From assembly GCA_033807775.1 (NCBI GenBank), contig CM066313.1, positions 63,410,484 to 63,474,483 on the forward strand: a stretch of DNA of 64,000 bases, given 5' to 3'. This document shows positions 21,296-32,766 of this stretch, piece after piece. Within the stretch, counting starts at the first letter, position 1, and every line of letters starts with the position of its first letter. Origin of the DNA: Saussurea involucrata. Taxonomy: Eukaryota; Streptophyta; Magnoliopsida; Asterales; Asteraceae. The position numbers and the translations under genes were made by a program. The notes below the pieces were generated by a model that ran no database searches, was not told the DNA's origin, and worked only from the letters and a program-made list of their open reading frames with translations.

Positions 21296-22445
21296 TGTAA
21301 TACCCCGGGTAAGTTCGTTAGTTAAAATCTCTTTTCCGTTAAATTTAGTTAACCTTAAAGTTGGATGTTAGGGTAAGTTTAGGTAAATTATAAGTTTAGG
21401 GGTGTTTGGGTCATTAATGAGAAGTTCAAGGTCTAAATGGTATGTATGGAATTGATATACACCCTTAAGATATTCAGATATTTCATTCGGCAGTAACATC
21501 CATATATTATCAGTGTGTGTGTGTGTTCCTGAGGCGAGAAGAAGCGGAAAAAGGATTCGTACGGTTAGGGCTTCGATTGATTCGTTTGGAATCGTTATTG
21601 AGATACTGTGGAGTCGAGGTGAAAGATAGAATCAAATTGAAAGAAGCTTGCGAGCGTGTTTGATAAACAAATCAAGTGAGTTTTACTTTTAAAACATTTC
21701 AACTGGGATACATATATATCTGATATATATATATGAGATGGATAGGTATGGAGTGGATATGTGATGTATGATGTGATTATGTGTTTATATTGAGATATAT
21801 ATTGTATTTATATGTGCATTACATTACACAAGTGCATAGTAGTCGGGTTTCGGTGTGCGGACCGGCGAGTAGTCGGGTTCGGTGTGCGGACCGACGGGTA
21901 GCCGGGTTTCGGTGTGCGGACCGGTGAGTAGCCGGGTTCCGGTGTGCGGACCGGTGAATTAGTTGGCTTGCTACCAATTAATATGGCCAGTTGTGGAGGA
22001 ATAAGGTGGGATGAGATGCATGAGTCTTAATGTGGTGTTTATACGTGTGGTATATGTGGTGTTTGTATACTTACGGTATATGTGTGATTTGACACGAAGG
22101 TTGTATATAAACTATTTTGAAACATGGTTTTATATAAATTGGTTTTATAACGAATTTGAAACGACATAGATTATCTCACTAGACCGTTTGGTCTAACCCT
22201 CATTTTCCTTTCAAAAATATGTATTTCAGGTCAAGGATCTTTGGTTAACAAGGGGAAGAATAAAGCATAGGAGGCGATTGCTAGCTGATGAAGATTAGGA
22301 TATGTTTACATTTATGTATTGTATAGTTTTGAGACTTTGAGACCGAATGTGAATTATCATGTATTTTGTTATGAAAGTAACGACGTTGTGTATGAAATGT
22401 TAATTGTTATATATTATGTATGTTATGGGATACCGGGTCGTTACA
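21296..22445 (+). repeat. Element D 3' LTR
   Basis: 1,150 bp, close to the 5' LTR apart from scattered substitutions and one extra 31-bp minisatellite unit (array at about 21838-21957). It is preceded by the purine run CTAAGGGGGAGATGT. Confidence 0.93.
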
Positions 22446-22927
22446 ATTTCCACTCCAAGAAATATGCATAAAGTAAATTGTATTTTCTTGGACATGAGCA
22501 ATGATCTAGAATCCGTGTGATTCATAGTGGGCTCTTGAACATGATGCTATGACTTACTCAATGTTTGTCATACTCATGGAAGCGGGTATGATTCCCGTTA
22601 TTGAGAGATATTATGTGTATGGTAAGAAAGTTGTGGAAAAGTTATTCTATACGCTTTGTTTACAGTTTTGGTTTTCAAAGCTTATAAACGTGTTGATTTG
22701 ACCGGATGTTCTCACTAGGCGCAAGCCTAATGTTTTCAAATTAACTTTTCTTATCAGGTAGTAGATCGGGAAGAGATAAGCAGGGACGGGTGTCGAGAGG
22801 TCCCAGAGTTAATTGTAGGTTTGAAATTTGTCACAAATTCTCCGAGGTAAATGAAAATTTGAAATTGTGGTGGTAAATTCTCAATAAATTTAAGGTTTAA
22901 AACTGTTGAGAATTTCAGGGTGTTTCA

Positions 22928-24119
22928 GTAATTATTAGACATAGTGACCTACTTTGAACTTTATTGCCTTTTTGTGTCTTAAGAAGTATAAAGGTTAATT
23001 TATGATGAAATCGAATAATAGAATGATTTTGAACAGTTTAAAATCTCATAGTTTTACACTTTTACTATGTAATTATTAGAGTAGCATGTTAAATTTTGGT
23101 TTTTGAACATGACTCCTAAAATTCTAGGGCCTAACTTTATTTGTGCCAGGGCCCAAATTTATAGAGCCTGATTTGTAAAGTAATCTCAACACTAACGTAT
23201 CTAATTTATTTCAAAGTCAAAAGTTGTTATTTAATTTCAGATGTTGTCGATCGAAAACAAAAGCGATTCTTTGATATTCTTCTCACTTTGTCATTTTAAA
23301 CATTTTTGTTGTTTTAATTTGTAAATTTTTTAATACAACATAAAATTTTATACTTTATTTTGTTTGTTACTCATTTCATACTATCTAAGGAGTATATCAA
23401 AAAATATATAGTGAAAACATCAAATAGATACCAAGTGGTTGATATTGTCCTCTCAAGCAAGAACTTCTTGTTTAGGAAGAAAAATCTGTCAAACTTGATT
23501 AACTGAAGGACGAATATGACAATAAGTGTAAAAATGGGTACCCGTAATGTAAAATTTTTATGGTGGGCGTTACAAATATTTGTGAAAACCATGTGTTGGA
23601 GATGAGAAATTTGGTGGTGGTGGGTGGGTGCGTACGTTAAGAGAGACTGCGCACCAACAACTTGAAGAAAATGACGACATTTGGACACGTGGCGATGATG
23701 CTAATATACATACGGGCCATTTTTTTTTCTGGTATCGGATAAGATGGTTTAACAGCATGACTTATAGCAGGGGTGCTCACGGGTTTGATTGGTCGGATTG
23801 AAGACACTTTGACAACCCAATCCAATTATTGTGGTTTAAAAAATCTCAACCCAACCCAACCTAAGCCGTTTGGGTTGGGCTGGGTTGGGTTGATCGGGTT
23901 AAAATTGTTATTGATAATTTCATCATTTAACTAAGTTAGCGTAACATGTTTATATTAGATTGAAAATATTTTTGTTTCGAAATGTTTTTCTATAATGAAA
24001 AAAACATGTTTTTAATCAAGAGTAACAAATTTAGAAAAAACCTTGGTTTTTTGTATAAAACTTCCTCTCAAAAAGTTATTGAAGTGATTTTTTATATCAT
24101 TGAACGACTTTTAAACAAT
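22928..24119. other. AT-rich spacer, no gene seen
   Basis: No convincing coding frame. At 23767 the sequence CAGGGGTGCTCACGGGTTTG resembles one end of a hAT-type element (CAGGGGTG start), followed by an imperfect hairpin of AACCCAACCC and GGGTTGGGCTGGGTTGGG (23845-23900). No matching opposite end was found, so this is at most a fragment. Confidence 0.5.
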
Positions 24120-24122
24120 TAT

Positions 24123-26010
24123 GGCCTTCGGTAGCGCCCTCGGGCTCGGGCTCGGGCTAGGCTGCGGGCTTGGCGGGCTCGCGAGGGTTGGGATACGGGG
24201 GGGTTGCGGGCTCGGGCTCGGGTTCAGCCCCGGGTTCCAAAACCCGCTAAACCCGAAAGATTTTTTTTTTAATTTTGAAAATTTAAACTCCAACGGCTAT
24301 GTAATTTTATTTTATTTTTTAATTTTTTTTTCAATTTAATCACACTATATATATTAACTCAAACCTCTTTTATTTTTCACACAAAACAACTCTCTCATTC
24401 TCTTCCATTCTCTATATTTTAAACAATATGGATTCGCCACAACCCGGTTCACCGACCGCATCATCATCATCCGTAGACACCGACGAGTTGTTGAATCTAC
24501 AAAGGAAGTTTTTCGACAGACTGCACAATGGATTTATGGTAGCACCGCCTCATCGTCAACAAGAGAGAGGGCCGCGAACATAGAAAGAGGTCGAGTAGCT
24601 GCAAACGAGCGGCTTATGCGGGACTACTTTGGCAACAACCCGGTTTATACACCGGATATGTTTAGGCGGCGGTTCAGGATGAGCAGGCAACTATTCGAAC
24701 GAATAGTTGCAGATTTAGAAGGAGAGTATCCGTATTTTACACTTCGGTTGGACGGCAGACGCAAACAAGGTTTTTCTCCGATACAAAAGTGTACTTCCGC
24801 TATTCGGCAATTGGCGTATGGAGTAGTTGCTGACGCACTTGACGAGTACATCCGTATGGGAGAAAAAACGTCACGAGATTGTCTGTACAAATTCTGCACA
24901 GGTATTATTGAACTGTATGGTCAAAAATATTTACGCAACCCTACTTTTATTGATATTCAGAAGTTGTACGCCGCGCATGAAGCTAAACACGGATTTCCCG
25001 GCATGCTCGGAAGCATAGACTGTACTTACTGGGCGTGGGCAAATTGTCCGGTAGCATGACGAGGTCAATTCATGAGAGGTGATCATGAGCACCCGACAAT
25101 CATGCTAGAAGCAGTGGCCTCTCAAGATCTATGGATCTGGCACGCATACTTTGGTGTTGCCGGTTCCAACAACGACATCAATGTTCTCAATCAGTCGCCC
25201 ATCTTGAACAATGTATATGATGGAAAAGCACCCGACTGCCCTTTTGAGGTGAATGGAGCCACCTACGAGCACGGATATTATCTAGCGGATGGGATATATC
25301 CGGAATGGGCTACTTTCGTAAAATCATTTACGTACCCACAGGACCCTAAACGACAAAAGTTCAAGTCCGCGCAAGAATCGGCACGTAAAGATGTTGAACG
25401 AGCTTTTGGCGTGCTTAAACAACGTTGGCATATACTTCATAACCCGGCACGCGGATGGGAACCGACAAGATTGGCAAACATTATGTACGCTTGTGTCATA
25501 TTACACAATATGATACTCGAAGACGAATACCATGCTATTTGTGGTGGCGATGAAAACGACATTTTCACGGATGATATCGAAACCCAAATCAGTGAGGAAC
25601 AACGCGCGACAAATGTTCGAGAAGTCAAAAACCGGGCCACTCATAATAATCTTCGGTCGGATTTGGTCGAACATATTTGGCGTATCCAAGTTCCCAACAA
25701 TGACGACGAGTAGATTTTTAAATTTATTTTGTAATTTTTAAATTTATTTTGTAATTTTTAATTTTTTAATGAATTATATGAAATTTTATTTTTATTATTT
25801 ATCTTATTTTTATTTATTAAAAAATATATAAATATTTTTATTTTGTTAAATAATTAAATGTATAAATAAAAGAATTAAAAAAAATGAGGTGGCAAGAGGG
25901 CTTGCGCTACGGGTCTTTAGGGCTTGAGGGCTTGAGGTGAGGGTTAGGAGAAAAGCTGATGTGACGCTGATGTGTCATTGAGGGCTTGAGGGCTTACGGT
26001 ACTGATGGCC
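24123..26010 (+). mobile_element. PIF/Harbinger-type DNA transposon
   Basis: Terminal inverted repeats begin GGCCTTCGGTA on the left and, on the complementary strand, GGCCATCAGTA on the right. The 3-bp flanks are TAT and TAA, a near match to the family's TWA target. Subterminal GC-rich repeats (GGGCTCGGGCT left; GAGGGCTTGAGGGCTT right) flank a transposase pseudogene. Only the transposase frame is visible; the Myb-like partner protein of full PIF/Harbinger elements is absent. Confidence 0.85.
24428..25713 (+). pseudogene. PIF/Harbinger transposase (DDE_Tnp_4 / plant transposase family), broken
   Basis: The start at 24428 (MDSPQPGSP) shifts frame near 24567. The main frame then reads RLMRDYFGNNPVYTP and RFRMSRQLFERIV, followed by catalytic-region motifs GSIDCTYWAW (first Asp, near 25010-25035), SNNDINVL (second Asp, near 25165-25190) and DVERAFGVLKQRW (Glu, near 25391-25430). 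A TGA at 25057-25059 interrupts the motif NCPVA-RGQFMRG. Relatives usually have Trp at this point, so a TGG to TGA change is likely. The frame continues without shift to the stop at 25713. The transposase would cut and paste the element; this copy is inactive. Confidence 0.92.
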
Positions 26011-26013
26011 TAA

Positions 26014-26415
26014 CTAATCGTATAATTTTTGAGTTTTATTAAAATGATAAATACACACTAAATATAAAATAAATAGATCTAAGATCTAAGTTAAAGAATG
26101 ACTTTAGTACCGACACTATGTCCTAACAAGATATGGAGTGTTTGATCATTTTCAAGAGTAGGCAAGGCAATGAAGAATTTAGTATTTCACTTTTTTTTGT
26201 TTTTATATTTTTATGAAGTTTTTAGCAAATATATATTTTAAAGTAAATAAGATAAATTAGAAGGTCTTTTTGATTGATGAACATAATTTTTGATGGATTA
26301 GAGGTGGGTGATTGAGTGCAATTAAGAGGCAACCTCCAATGATGAACGTATTAAGTCTATGGGTTTTCGGTTTCCCTCTTGTTGTCTTTGTTGTTCCAGC
26401 CCTCATAGTAAATCC
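26014..26415. other. Spacer, no gene seen
   Basis: AT-rich sequence between the Harbinger element and the next MITE. No coding frame or repeat that I can name. Confidence 0.5.
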
Positions 26416-26418
26416 TTA

Positions 26419-27040
26419 GAGCATCCATACACGTCTTGCAAGAGCTCTTGCAAAATGACATGACATGCCATGTGTCTTGCAAGGCCTTGCAAGACCGCCC
26501 CCATCTTGCTAAACTTGCAAGGTCTTTCAATAAATAAAATATATTAAACAAACAGATTTTTTTAATTTAATTAGTTTGCTTGTTTGTTTAAACATTAATT
26601 ATTATTAATATGCTTATTAAATTTAATTCATTTATTAGTTTATTTGAACATTATTTTTTTTAATATTTTTATTAAATTTTCTTACCCACGGTTTATTTTA
26701 AAAAAATGATATTTTTATGCAATGTTTTTTTATTTAAACTGATAAATTATATTTATACAAAATATAAAAAAAACAAAAGTAAAACTTTAGTTATCTATAT
26801 TTTATAATTAATTTATTAGTTATATTATAATTATCTATATTATTTATATTATAATTATTTATATTATAATTTATTAGTTTAGAAAGAAGTTTGGTCTTGC
26901 ATGTGTGTGGAAAGTGTTATTGCAAAGCTGATGTGGTAATTGTGAAAGGAGTAAGGTCTTGCATGTGTGTGGAAAGTGTTATTGCAAAGCTGATGTGGTA
27001 ATTGTGAAAGGAGTAAGGTCTTGCATGTGTGTGGATGGTC
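26419..27040. mobile_element. Harbinger-type MITE (622 bp)
   Basis: Ends GAGCATCCATACAC (left) and, reverse-complemented, GACCATCCACACAC (right), with a TTA target duplication at 26416-26418 and 27041-27043. The interior is AT-rich without a coding frame and includes a 61-bp segment (GGTCTTGCATGTGTGTGG...) repeated nearly exactly at about 26892-27037. It depends on a transposase supplied elsewhere. Confidence 0.75.
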
Positions 27041-27043
27041 TTA

Positions 27044-27432
27044 CCACCATTTCAATGTCAAGCCTCCTTTTCTGATAGAGGGAGTGAGAAAGAAATGGAT
27101 TTTCGGATTGCCTAATTCAATAGCTCAAAAATTGGGGGAGTTCGCCTTTTAAAGCATAGTTCAGTTTGTTCAGCGAACGAGAAGCAAAGTCGAGGTAAAT
27201 TTTATTTGGCAAAAACAAGTCCGTCTCTTAAGTGGAAACTTTATGCAGAAAAGTTTATGTAGAATGATTTTATACGTAAGTTTTTTTTTTTTTATGGAAA
27301 AAACCAAAGTTTACGTAGAAGACTTTCTACGTATGCTTTATGCGTAAACTTTGATTATATGTGGAATTAGATTAAATATTAGTTATAAAGTGAAAACGCT
27401 ATGAGGATTTGGCTATTTGTGGAAAATTTGCT
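27044..27432. other. Spacer, no gene seen
   Basis: Contains several TTTACGTAGAA/TTCTACGTA-type repeats (27240-27350) that could pair into a hairpin. No coding frame. Confidence 0.45.
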
Positions 27433-27435
27433 TAA

Positions 27436-29406
27436 GGTATTGTTTGTCAAAAATAAGCTAGCTTATTTTTTTGGTATATGTTTGGATGAATATAAACTAG
27501 CTTATAAGCTAATTTTTTGATAAGCTACTTGGATTAGCTTATGAGAAGCGTTTTGTGACTTTTTCAATTACGTCCTCATTAATATAAATTATTATTTATT
27601 AACTATTAATTATAAATAAATATTAGAGTAAATTATATAAATCGTCCCTGATGTTTGGTCACTTTTTGGATATAGTCCCTATTTCCAAAAAATTACACTG
27701 AGCGTCCCTAAGGTTTGACAAACCGCACGGAATTGGTCCCTCCCTCTAACGCCGTTTCTTTTTCAGCCGTTAAGTTGATCACGTGAGTGGCATGTGAGGG
27801 GTAAAATAGTCATTTTACTGTTCATCATCTCCTAAAAGTGACCACCACCACCATCATCATCAACCCATCACCACCACCACCATCATCAACCCATCACCAC
27901 CACCATCATCAACCCACCACCACCATCGTCAACCCACAACCATCATATTTCTTTCTTCTCTCTTTCTTTATATATACACATACAGATACAATATATATAT
28001 ATATACATATACATACACACAGAAATATATATATATATATATATATATATCTATATATATACGTACATATACATACACACAGACAGAAAGAAAAGTTTAA
28101 TGGGTTTTGACATTTGGATGTGTTTTAATTCATACAACCATTTCAAACCTTCTTGTTTTTGCATTTGGAAAAGAAAGAAATTTTCAGTTTCGATTTTGGT
28201 TGAGAAATCTGCATGTTTCAGCATCGCCGGAGCACTCGCCGGAAAACCGGACTTCGTCGGAAATCAACATCTTCACCGGATTTCTGCATAAATTTCATCT
28301 CAAATTGATTTATTTTGATATTTTGATCGAGAAGCAACATCCATAATGGATTTCCATCAATATTTTATTAAGTACGGTGTGTTGGAAGAGCTCGCCAGAA
28401 AAACGAGTTTAGCCGGAAAAACGAGTTTAGCCGGAAAATGATGATGGTGGTGGTGGTGGTGGTGGTGATAGGTTGATGGTGGTGGTGGTGGTGATGGGTT
28501 GATGATGTTCCTGGTGGTGGTGATGGGTTGATGATGGTGGTGGTGGTTGTGGTGGTGGTGGTGATGGATTGATGGTGGTGGTGGTGGTGGTGATGGGTTG
28601 ATGATGGTGGTGGTGATGGGGTGATGGTGGTGGTGGTGGTGGTCACTTTTAGGAGATGATGAACAGTAAAATGACTATTTTACCCCTCACATGCCACTCA
28701 CGTGATCAACTTAACGGCTGAAAAAGAAACGGCGTTAGAGGGAGGGACCAATTCCGTGCGGTTTGTCAAACCTTAGGGACGCTCAGTGTAATTTTTTGGA
28801 AATAGGGACTATATCCGAAAAGTGACCAAACATCAGGGACGATTTATGTAATTTACTCTAAATATTAATTACTAATAATAACTGAAAATATTTAATTTAA
28901 TTTTAATTATATATTGATATTAATTTTTACTTATTTAGAATTATGGTTAATCAAATTAATTATTTTTATATTATTATTATTATTATTATTAATTAATATA
29001 TTATATTTATTGATTACTATTATTATTTAATTATTATTCAATTATATTTTTCATATTATATGTAACGGTTATTTAAAATTATAAGTTAATGTAGATTTTT
29101 TTTCTAAAATTTGTTTTAACAAATTCAAAGTTTTCTATATATATAATAATACATTTCAAATTCTTTTAATTAACATATTATATTATTTAGTTTTTATTTA
29201 TTACCTTGTTTGTATTAATTAACATCTTATATGACTATAAATTTGTTTTAATTTAATTATTAAATATTGTAATTGATTATTTTTTTTAAAATGTCTTTTT
29301 AGTCATTTTACATGCTTGTAAACTAGTTTTTGCTAAATGTGACTTATTTATCAGCTAACTTATTAGTCATCAGCTAGCTAAATCAGATAGTTTACCAAAC
29401 ATAGCC
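27436..29406. mobile_element. Harbinger-like MITE interrupted by a Mutator-type element
   Basis: Left end GGTATTGTTTGTCAAA and, reverse-complemented, right end GGCTATGTTTGGTAAA, flanked by TAA on both sides (27433-27435; 29407-29409). Subterminal AGCTAGCTTAT/TAAGCTAG inverted motifs support pairing of the two ends. Without the inserted Mutator-type element (27626-28858 plus one 9-bp duplication) it is about 730 bp, very AT-rich and non-coding. Confidence 0.65.
27626..28858. mobile_element. Mutator-type non-autonomous element with long inverted repeats
   Basis: Perfect 9-bp target duplication TAAATATTA (27617-27625; 28859-28867). Inverted ends start GAGTAAATTA(T/C)ATAAATCGTCCCTGATG and stay nearly identical for about 215 bp, then run on into CCACCA/TGGTGG microsatellite arms (27840-27945; 28441-28640). 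The centre holds an AT-rich dinucleotide tract (27991-28080) and about 270 bp of non-repetitive sequence (28098-28370) with Gly-Gly-type CGCCGGA motifs that may be captured host DNA. No transposase frame, so this is a MITE or Pack-MULE-like element. Confidence 0.88.
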
Positions 29407-29409
29407 TAA

Positions 29410-30441
29410 ATTTTCACACACACACACACACACACTTCATTTTATTTTTTCTATTCTAGTACCTTTTAATTTATGTTTACATAACCATCCTTCAAACATA
29501 TGTTTGAGTAACCACCTTCTACAATTACACATGTTCAAATTTGATTGGAAGAACATGAAAAAAATAAAAATGAAAGGAGTAACCCCTTGATTTTTGTTCC
29601 TTATTTAAATTAACATGGTAAACGGTACACGATGTAATTAGATAGTTGGGTGAGGCAAATGGTCGAACATGTGGAAGGCATTGAGTTGAAGATGGATTGG
29701 GTTTGAATGGATGAAATTGAGATTGGATAAAATATGGAAGCAATGGTGAGAGATGATGTGGGTTGGCAGATTTTGTTTCATACACTTGTTTGCTTCTTTC
29801 GGGTATTATCTATGGATCAACCAAATCACAAGTCCCCTTCGTCCTCCACAAAATTCTGCCCATCTCAATAAACTTATCACCCCCGGTGTAGATCTTGGTT
29901 ATACACCTCACCAAAAACTAAAATCCCCTTTGCTTTCTTAAGTTTTAATTTTTTTAATAATATATTGCGTCCTAAAATAAGCAAGTGTTCACAGGTTTTA
30001 TGAATTATGATTCTATGTTTATGTTTTTAAATAACTAAATGACATTTTTAGCTATCTTTAATTAAGGGTGTATTAGAAAAGTGAAAACTTATTTTAAAAT
30101 TGGACAATTATTTGGAGACAAACTAAAAATCGTCTAGGCAGTGAATCAAATGCTTCGTATTGTTTGTTATGTCCCTCTAAATATTATTATATTACTTTTC
30201 ATAAAGTGATAAAGTATTTGTTTGGTTATCATTTTTATGCAATACTTTAACGTATTATGAAATCTGAAGATGGATCTTTAAAAGGTTATCTATATTATAA
30301 AATATTTGTAAGTAGCATTTTTAAAGCTCACAACCTCTCCCACGTTCTTCCCCACCCCATGTTGAAAATTAGAACATTTTAATTTATAAATTGCACTTTA
30401 TATCCTTACAATTAGTTATTTAATTTATTTTCAATCCCTTA
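29410..30441. other. AT-rich spacer with (CA)n microsatellite, no gene seen
   Basis: A (CA)n tract lies at about 29416-29436. No convincing coding frame; the short frames present lack recognisable domains. Confidence 0.5.
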
Positions 30442-31400
30442 TGCAATGTCCCAAATACCATAATTCAAATTTCATAAAATATTCTCAAAACAAAGCAGTG
30501 GATACACACATCCACAACCGAGATGTCTATTCTAAATAATAGTAACAAAAGAAAAATATTTCTATGGCCAACGCCTCAATACTTCAAGCCTTCTCCTTAC
30601 CCTTGGAAGAAGCTCCAACTACTCTCTGACCTAAAAAATGGTTTTAAGTTTTGAAAAGCGAGGGTTAGACGGTGAGGTCTAGTGAATTCCATCCGAAAAT
30701 AGTTTAAAGATCCATAGACAGAAACATGCAAGTCTCCATAAAGGCCATCCATAAACCAATTTAATAAAGCAACTCCACGCTTAGGTATTTGTACAGTGTT
30801 CATAAATCATAATCACCCATCACCCCTCCGCGATGTCCATAATCGGGGCCCCCAGTAGATCCTCATGGCCCCTAGTAGATGTCCCCTCCGTGTGCACAAG
30901 AAACAGATTCAAGGCACACGACATAAAGAATCTCCCAAGGAATATTCACAATTCTGAGGTACGTTAATCCCACTATGCAACCCGACTCCAATTCAATACA
31001 CCAATTCATAAAGGACATGTAAACAACGTGCATGCATTATTAAACATCTCCATATCATGTATGAACAAGGTTTTCAAAAATTTCTAATCATGCCATCATG
31101 CTCAATACCAAATTCAGTTATGGAAAACTTTAGCAAAATATTTCATATGCACAAAAAGAGTTAAGGGAACTTACCGGAGCTTTGACAAATTGTCACAAGT
31201 CCTAAGACTCACTTTTTGGTCAAACATAACACCTGAATTGGATGACAAAATAATGGTGTTAAACCATCTAATTACATTCCCAAACCATCCCTCAACATCC
31301 CTAAGATAAACCCCCAATCGATGCCTCGATCCCAGCTCTTGATGAAAAACAATGCAAAACCGAAGAAGTGGCACAAACAACTACTTGGGCGGCTTGGCCC
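30442..31400 (-). repeat. Element E 3' LTR, distal piece
   Basis: Begins TGCAATGTCCCAAATACC, the form typical of LTRs starting TGTAATGTCCC. It runs to the insertion site of element G, whose GGCCC duplication (31396-31400 and 38779-38783) shows the LTR resumes at 38784. Confidence 0.65.
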
Positions 31401-32766
31401 TGATAGGGCGGGTTAACACCCCCCTAAATCTAACCGCAAGTGTACGGTGTCGAAATCAAGTAATAACGTACGATAAGTACGAGTATCGAATCCACGGGAA
31501 CTAGGAACTAAGTATCACAATTACTACAAGCTCTATTAACTGAACTGTCGAATATTGGAAGATTGGTTTGATTTAAAACTACTTAATTGCAACGAATACG
31601 AAATCACAACGAAACAGTAAACGACTTAGAAACTTCGATAAAGAGAGAAGTTGAGGGTTGGAAATCCTCAGGTTCTACACATGCAAACAACTGACTCAAA
31701 ACAATTACCAGTTAATCCCCTTAATGATTCCCAAATCTTTTAAGATCACCATCGTTCTCTTTCGAACAACAACGAATTTTATTTTGAAAAGGATAAGTTT
31801 AATCTCTCGATCTCACCTATGGATTCCAAAAACATTAAGTACACGATTTATGTTTAAATTGGCTAGATTTTATCTCTCGATATCAACCTAACGGTTTAAT
31901 TGGGACTAAAGCTTACTCGGTATATCTCTATCACCTTTCGGACTTTAAGCATGCAATTCCTAATTCTGAGTAGCAATCAATTCTCTCGAACTTAATTACT
32001 AACAAACAAATCGAATGTAAATTGGCCAAATTCACACAAGCATTAACCACAAAATTGCATACTTCATTACTTAAGGAAAAAACTGATAAAAATCACTCGT
32101 CATCTGTTCACATGCTTACAAACCTAATTCAATCCAACCCCCAACATGAACAGGTTAGTTCATGTCGGTGGTGGATTCAAACACAAGAGAAATATATGCG
32201 AAAGTGTATGTAAACATGATTAAGCGTAAAAGATGCAATCGTAAACAGTAAGATAATGAACTCCCTTCTTTCGTGCTCGTCTCTACTTCGCGTGTTGAAT
32301 GTCTCCTTGATCGGCTCTCGATCGTGACTCCGAAAGCTCCGAAAAGTCTCCAGGAATCGCCCCAAAATCGCCCCTGGCCGTCGTGTGAAAGTTGCCTATC
32401 GAATGAATGACCTAAAAATCGGATTTAAAGCTGGAATTCGCGAAACAGTGGGTTACGCCACTTGCCACGCGACTTGCAAGTCGCGTGGCAAGTCGCGCGT
32501 ATCATTTTTGCAGCGTGGGTTGTCGTCTGGTTCGCGGATCGGGTCCTGGTTCGGTCGTGGGTCTTGGGCTTTGCTTTTGGGCTTCCGTTAGGCTTCGTTT
32601 GGACTCGTTTTGGGCTCTTTTTAACTTCTTTTCTCGAGGATTACCGCCTTTTAGATAATCTGTATAAATCACTAGATATACCGTAAAATACACGCCTTTT
32701 TACTTGAATACAAGCCAATCTCATTGGTTTGAGAACTGAAAATAACGCCAAAAAGTGGCGTTATCA
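31401..32766 (-). repeat. Element G 3' LTR
   Basis: 1,366 bp. It contains a perfect 30-bp palindrome at 32462-32491 centred on ACTTGCAAGT, and ends in a short hairpin AACGCCAAAAAGTGGCGTT. Confidence 0.94.

Larger units (their letters stand above)
18430..22445 (+). mobile_element. Element D: non-autonomous gag-only Ty3 retrotransposon (TR-GAG-like)
   Basis: 4,016 bp with LTRs of 1,117 bp (18430-19546) and 1,150 bp (21296-22445), both TGTAATACCCC to GGGTCGTTACA. A tRNA-Met primer binding site (19549-19562), one long gag frame and a polypurine tract (21281-21293) make up the interior. There is no RT, RNase H or integrase. Its target duplication reads ACTAC on the left and ATTTC on the right. 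The uninterrupted paralogous LTR near 15031 suggests the original was ACTTC, each copy having changed once. Confidence 0.92.
14816..22927 (+). mobile_element. Element A: Ty3 (chromovirus-like) deletion derivative, hosts B and D
   Basis: Partial 5' LTR (14816-15486), primer binding site (15490-15503), about 0.8 kb of remnant interior, polypurine tract, and a 3' LTR (16282-22927) split by element D. The 3' LTR begins TGTAACACCCTGAATTTCC and ends GAATTTCAGGGTGTTTCA. The first part of the 5' LTR lies upstream of the window, beyond element B. The interior retains only the end of a chromodomain, so gag and pol were lost and A could move only with help from another element. Confidence 0.85.
16282..22927 (+). 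repeat. Element A 3' LTR, split by element D
   Basis: About 2.6 kb without the insertion. It holds a TATATATA box (near 16419-16428), a CCGGA-rich block (16746-17050), a 47-bp minisatellite (17238-17893), degenerate GGAATATGCATAAAGTAA repeats (17900-18429), then element D (18430-22445), and resumes at 22446. The GTAAT after 22927 would be one copy of its target duplication; the other is off-window. Confidence 0.85.

Noticed and set aside
23767..24119. Full hAT-type element
   Set aside because: Only one hAT-like end was found and no matching opposite end or 8-bp duplication.
27838..28110. Thr/His/Pro-rich frame, and its counterpart at 28368-28646
   Set aside because: Products of CCACCA/TGGTGG microsatellite arms of the Mutator-type element.
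29525..29785. Possible small gene on the minus strand
   Set aside because: 86 codons in AT-rich spacer, no recognisable domain, no splice or promoter context.
30597..31380. Minus-strand frames of about 68 codons in element E LTR
   Set aside because: Short, no domains, inside an LTR.
32385..32591. Short frame repeated in both G LTRs (also 38397-38603)
   Set aside because: LTR duplication plus a palindrome; the similarity to an interior frame at 34594-34797 comes from the shared palindrome, not from a protein.
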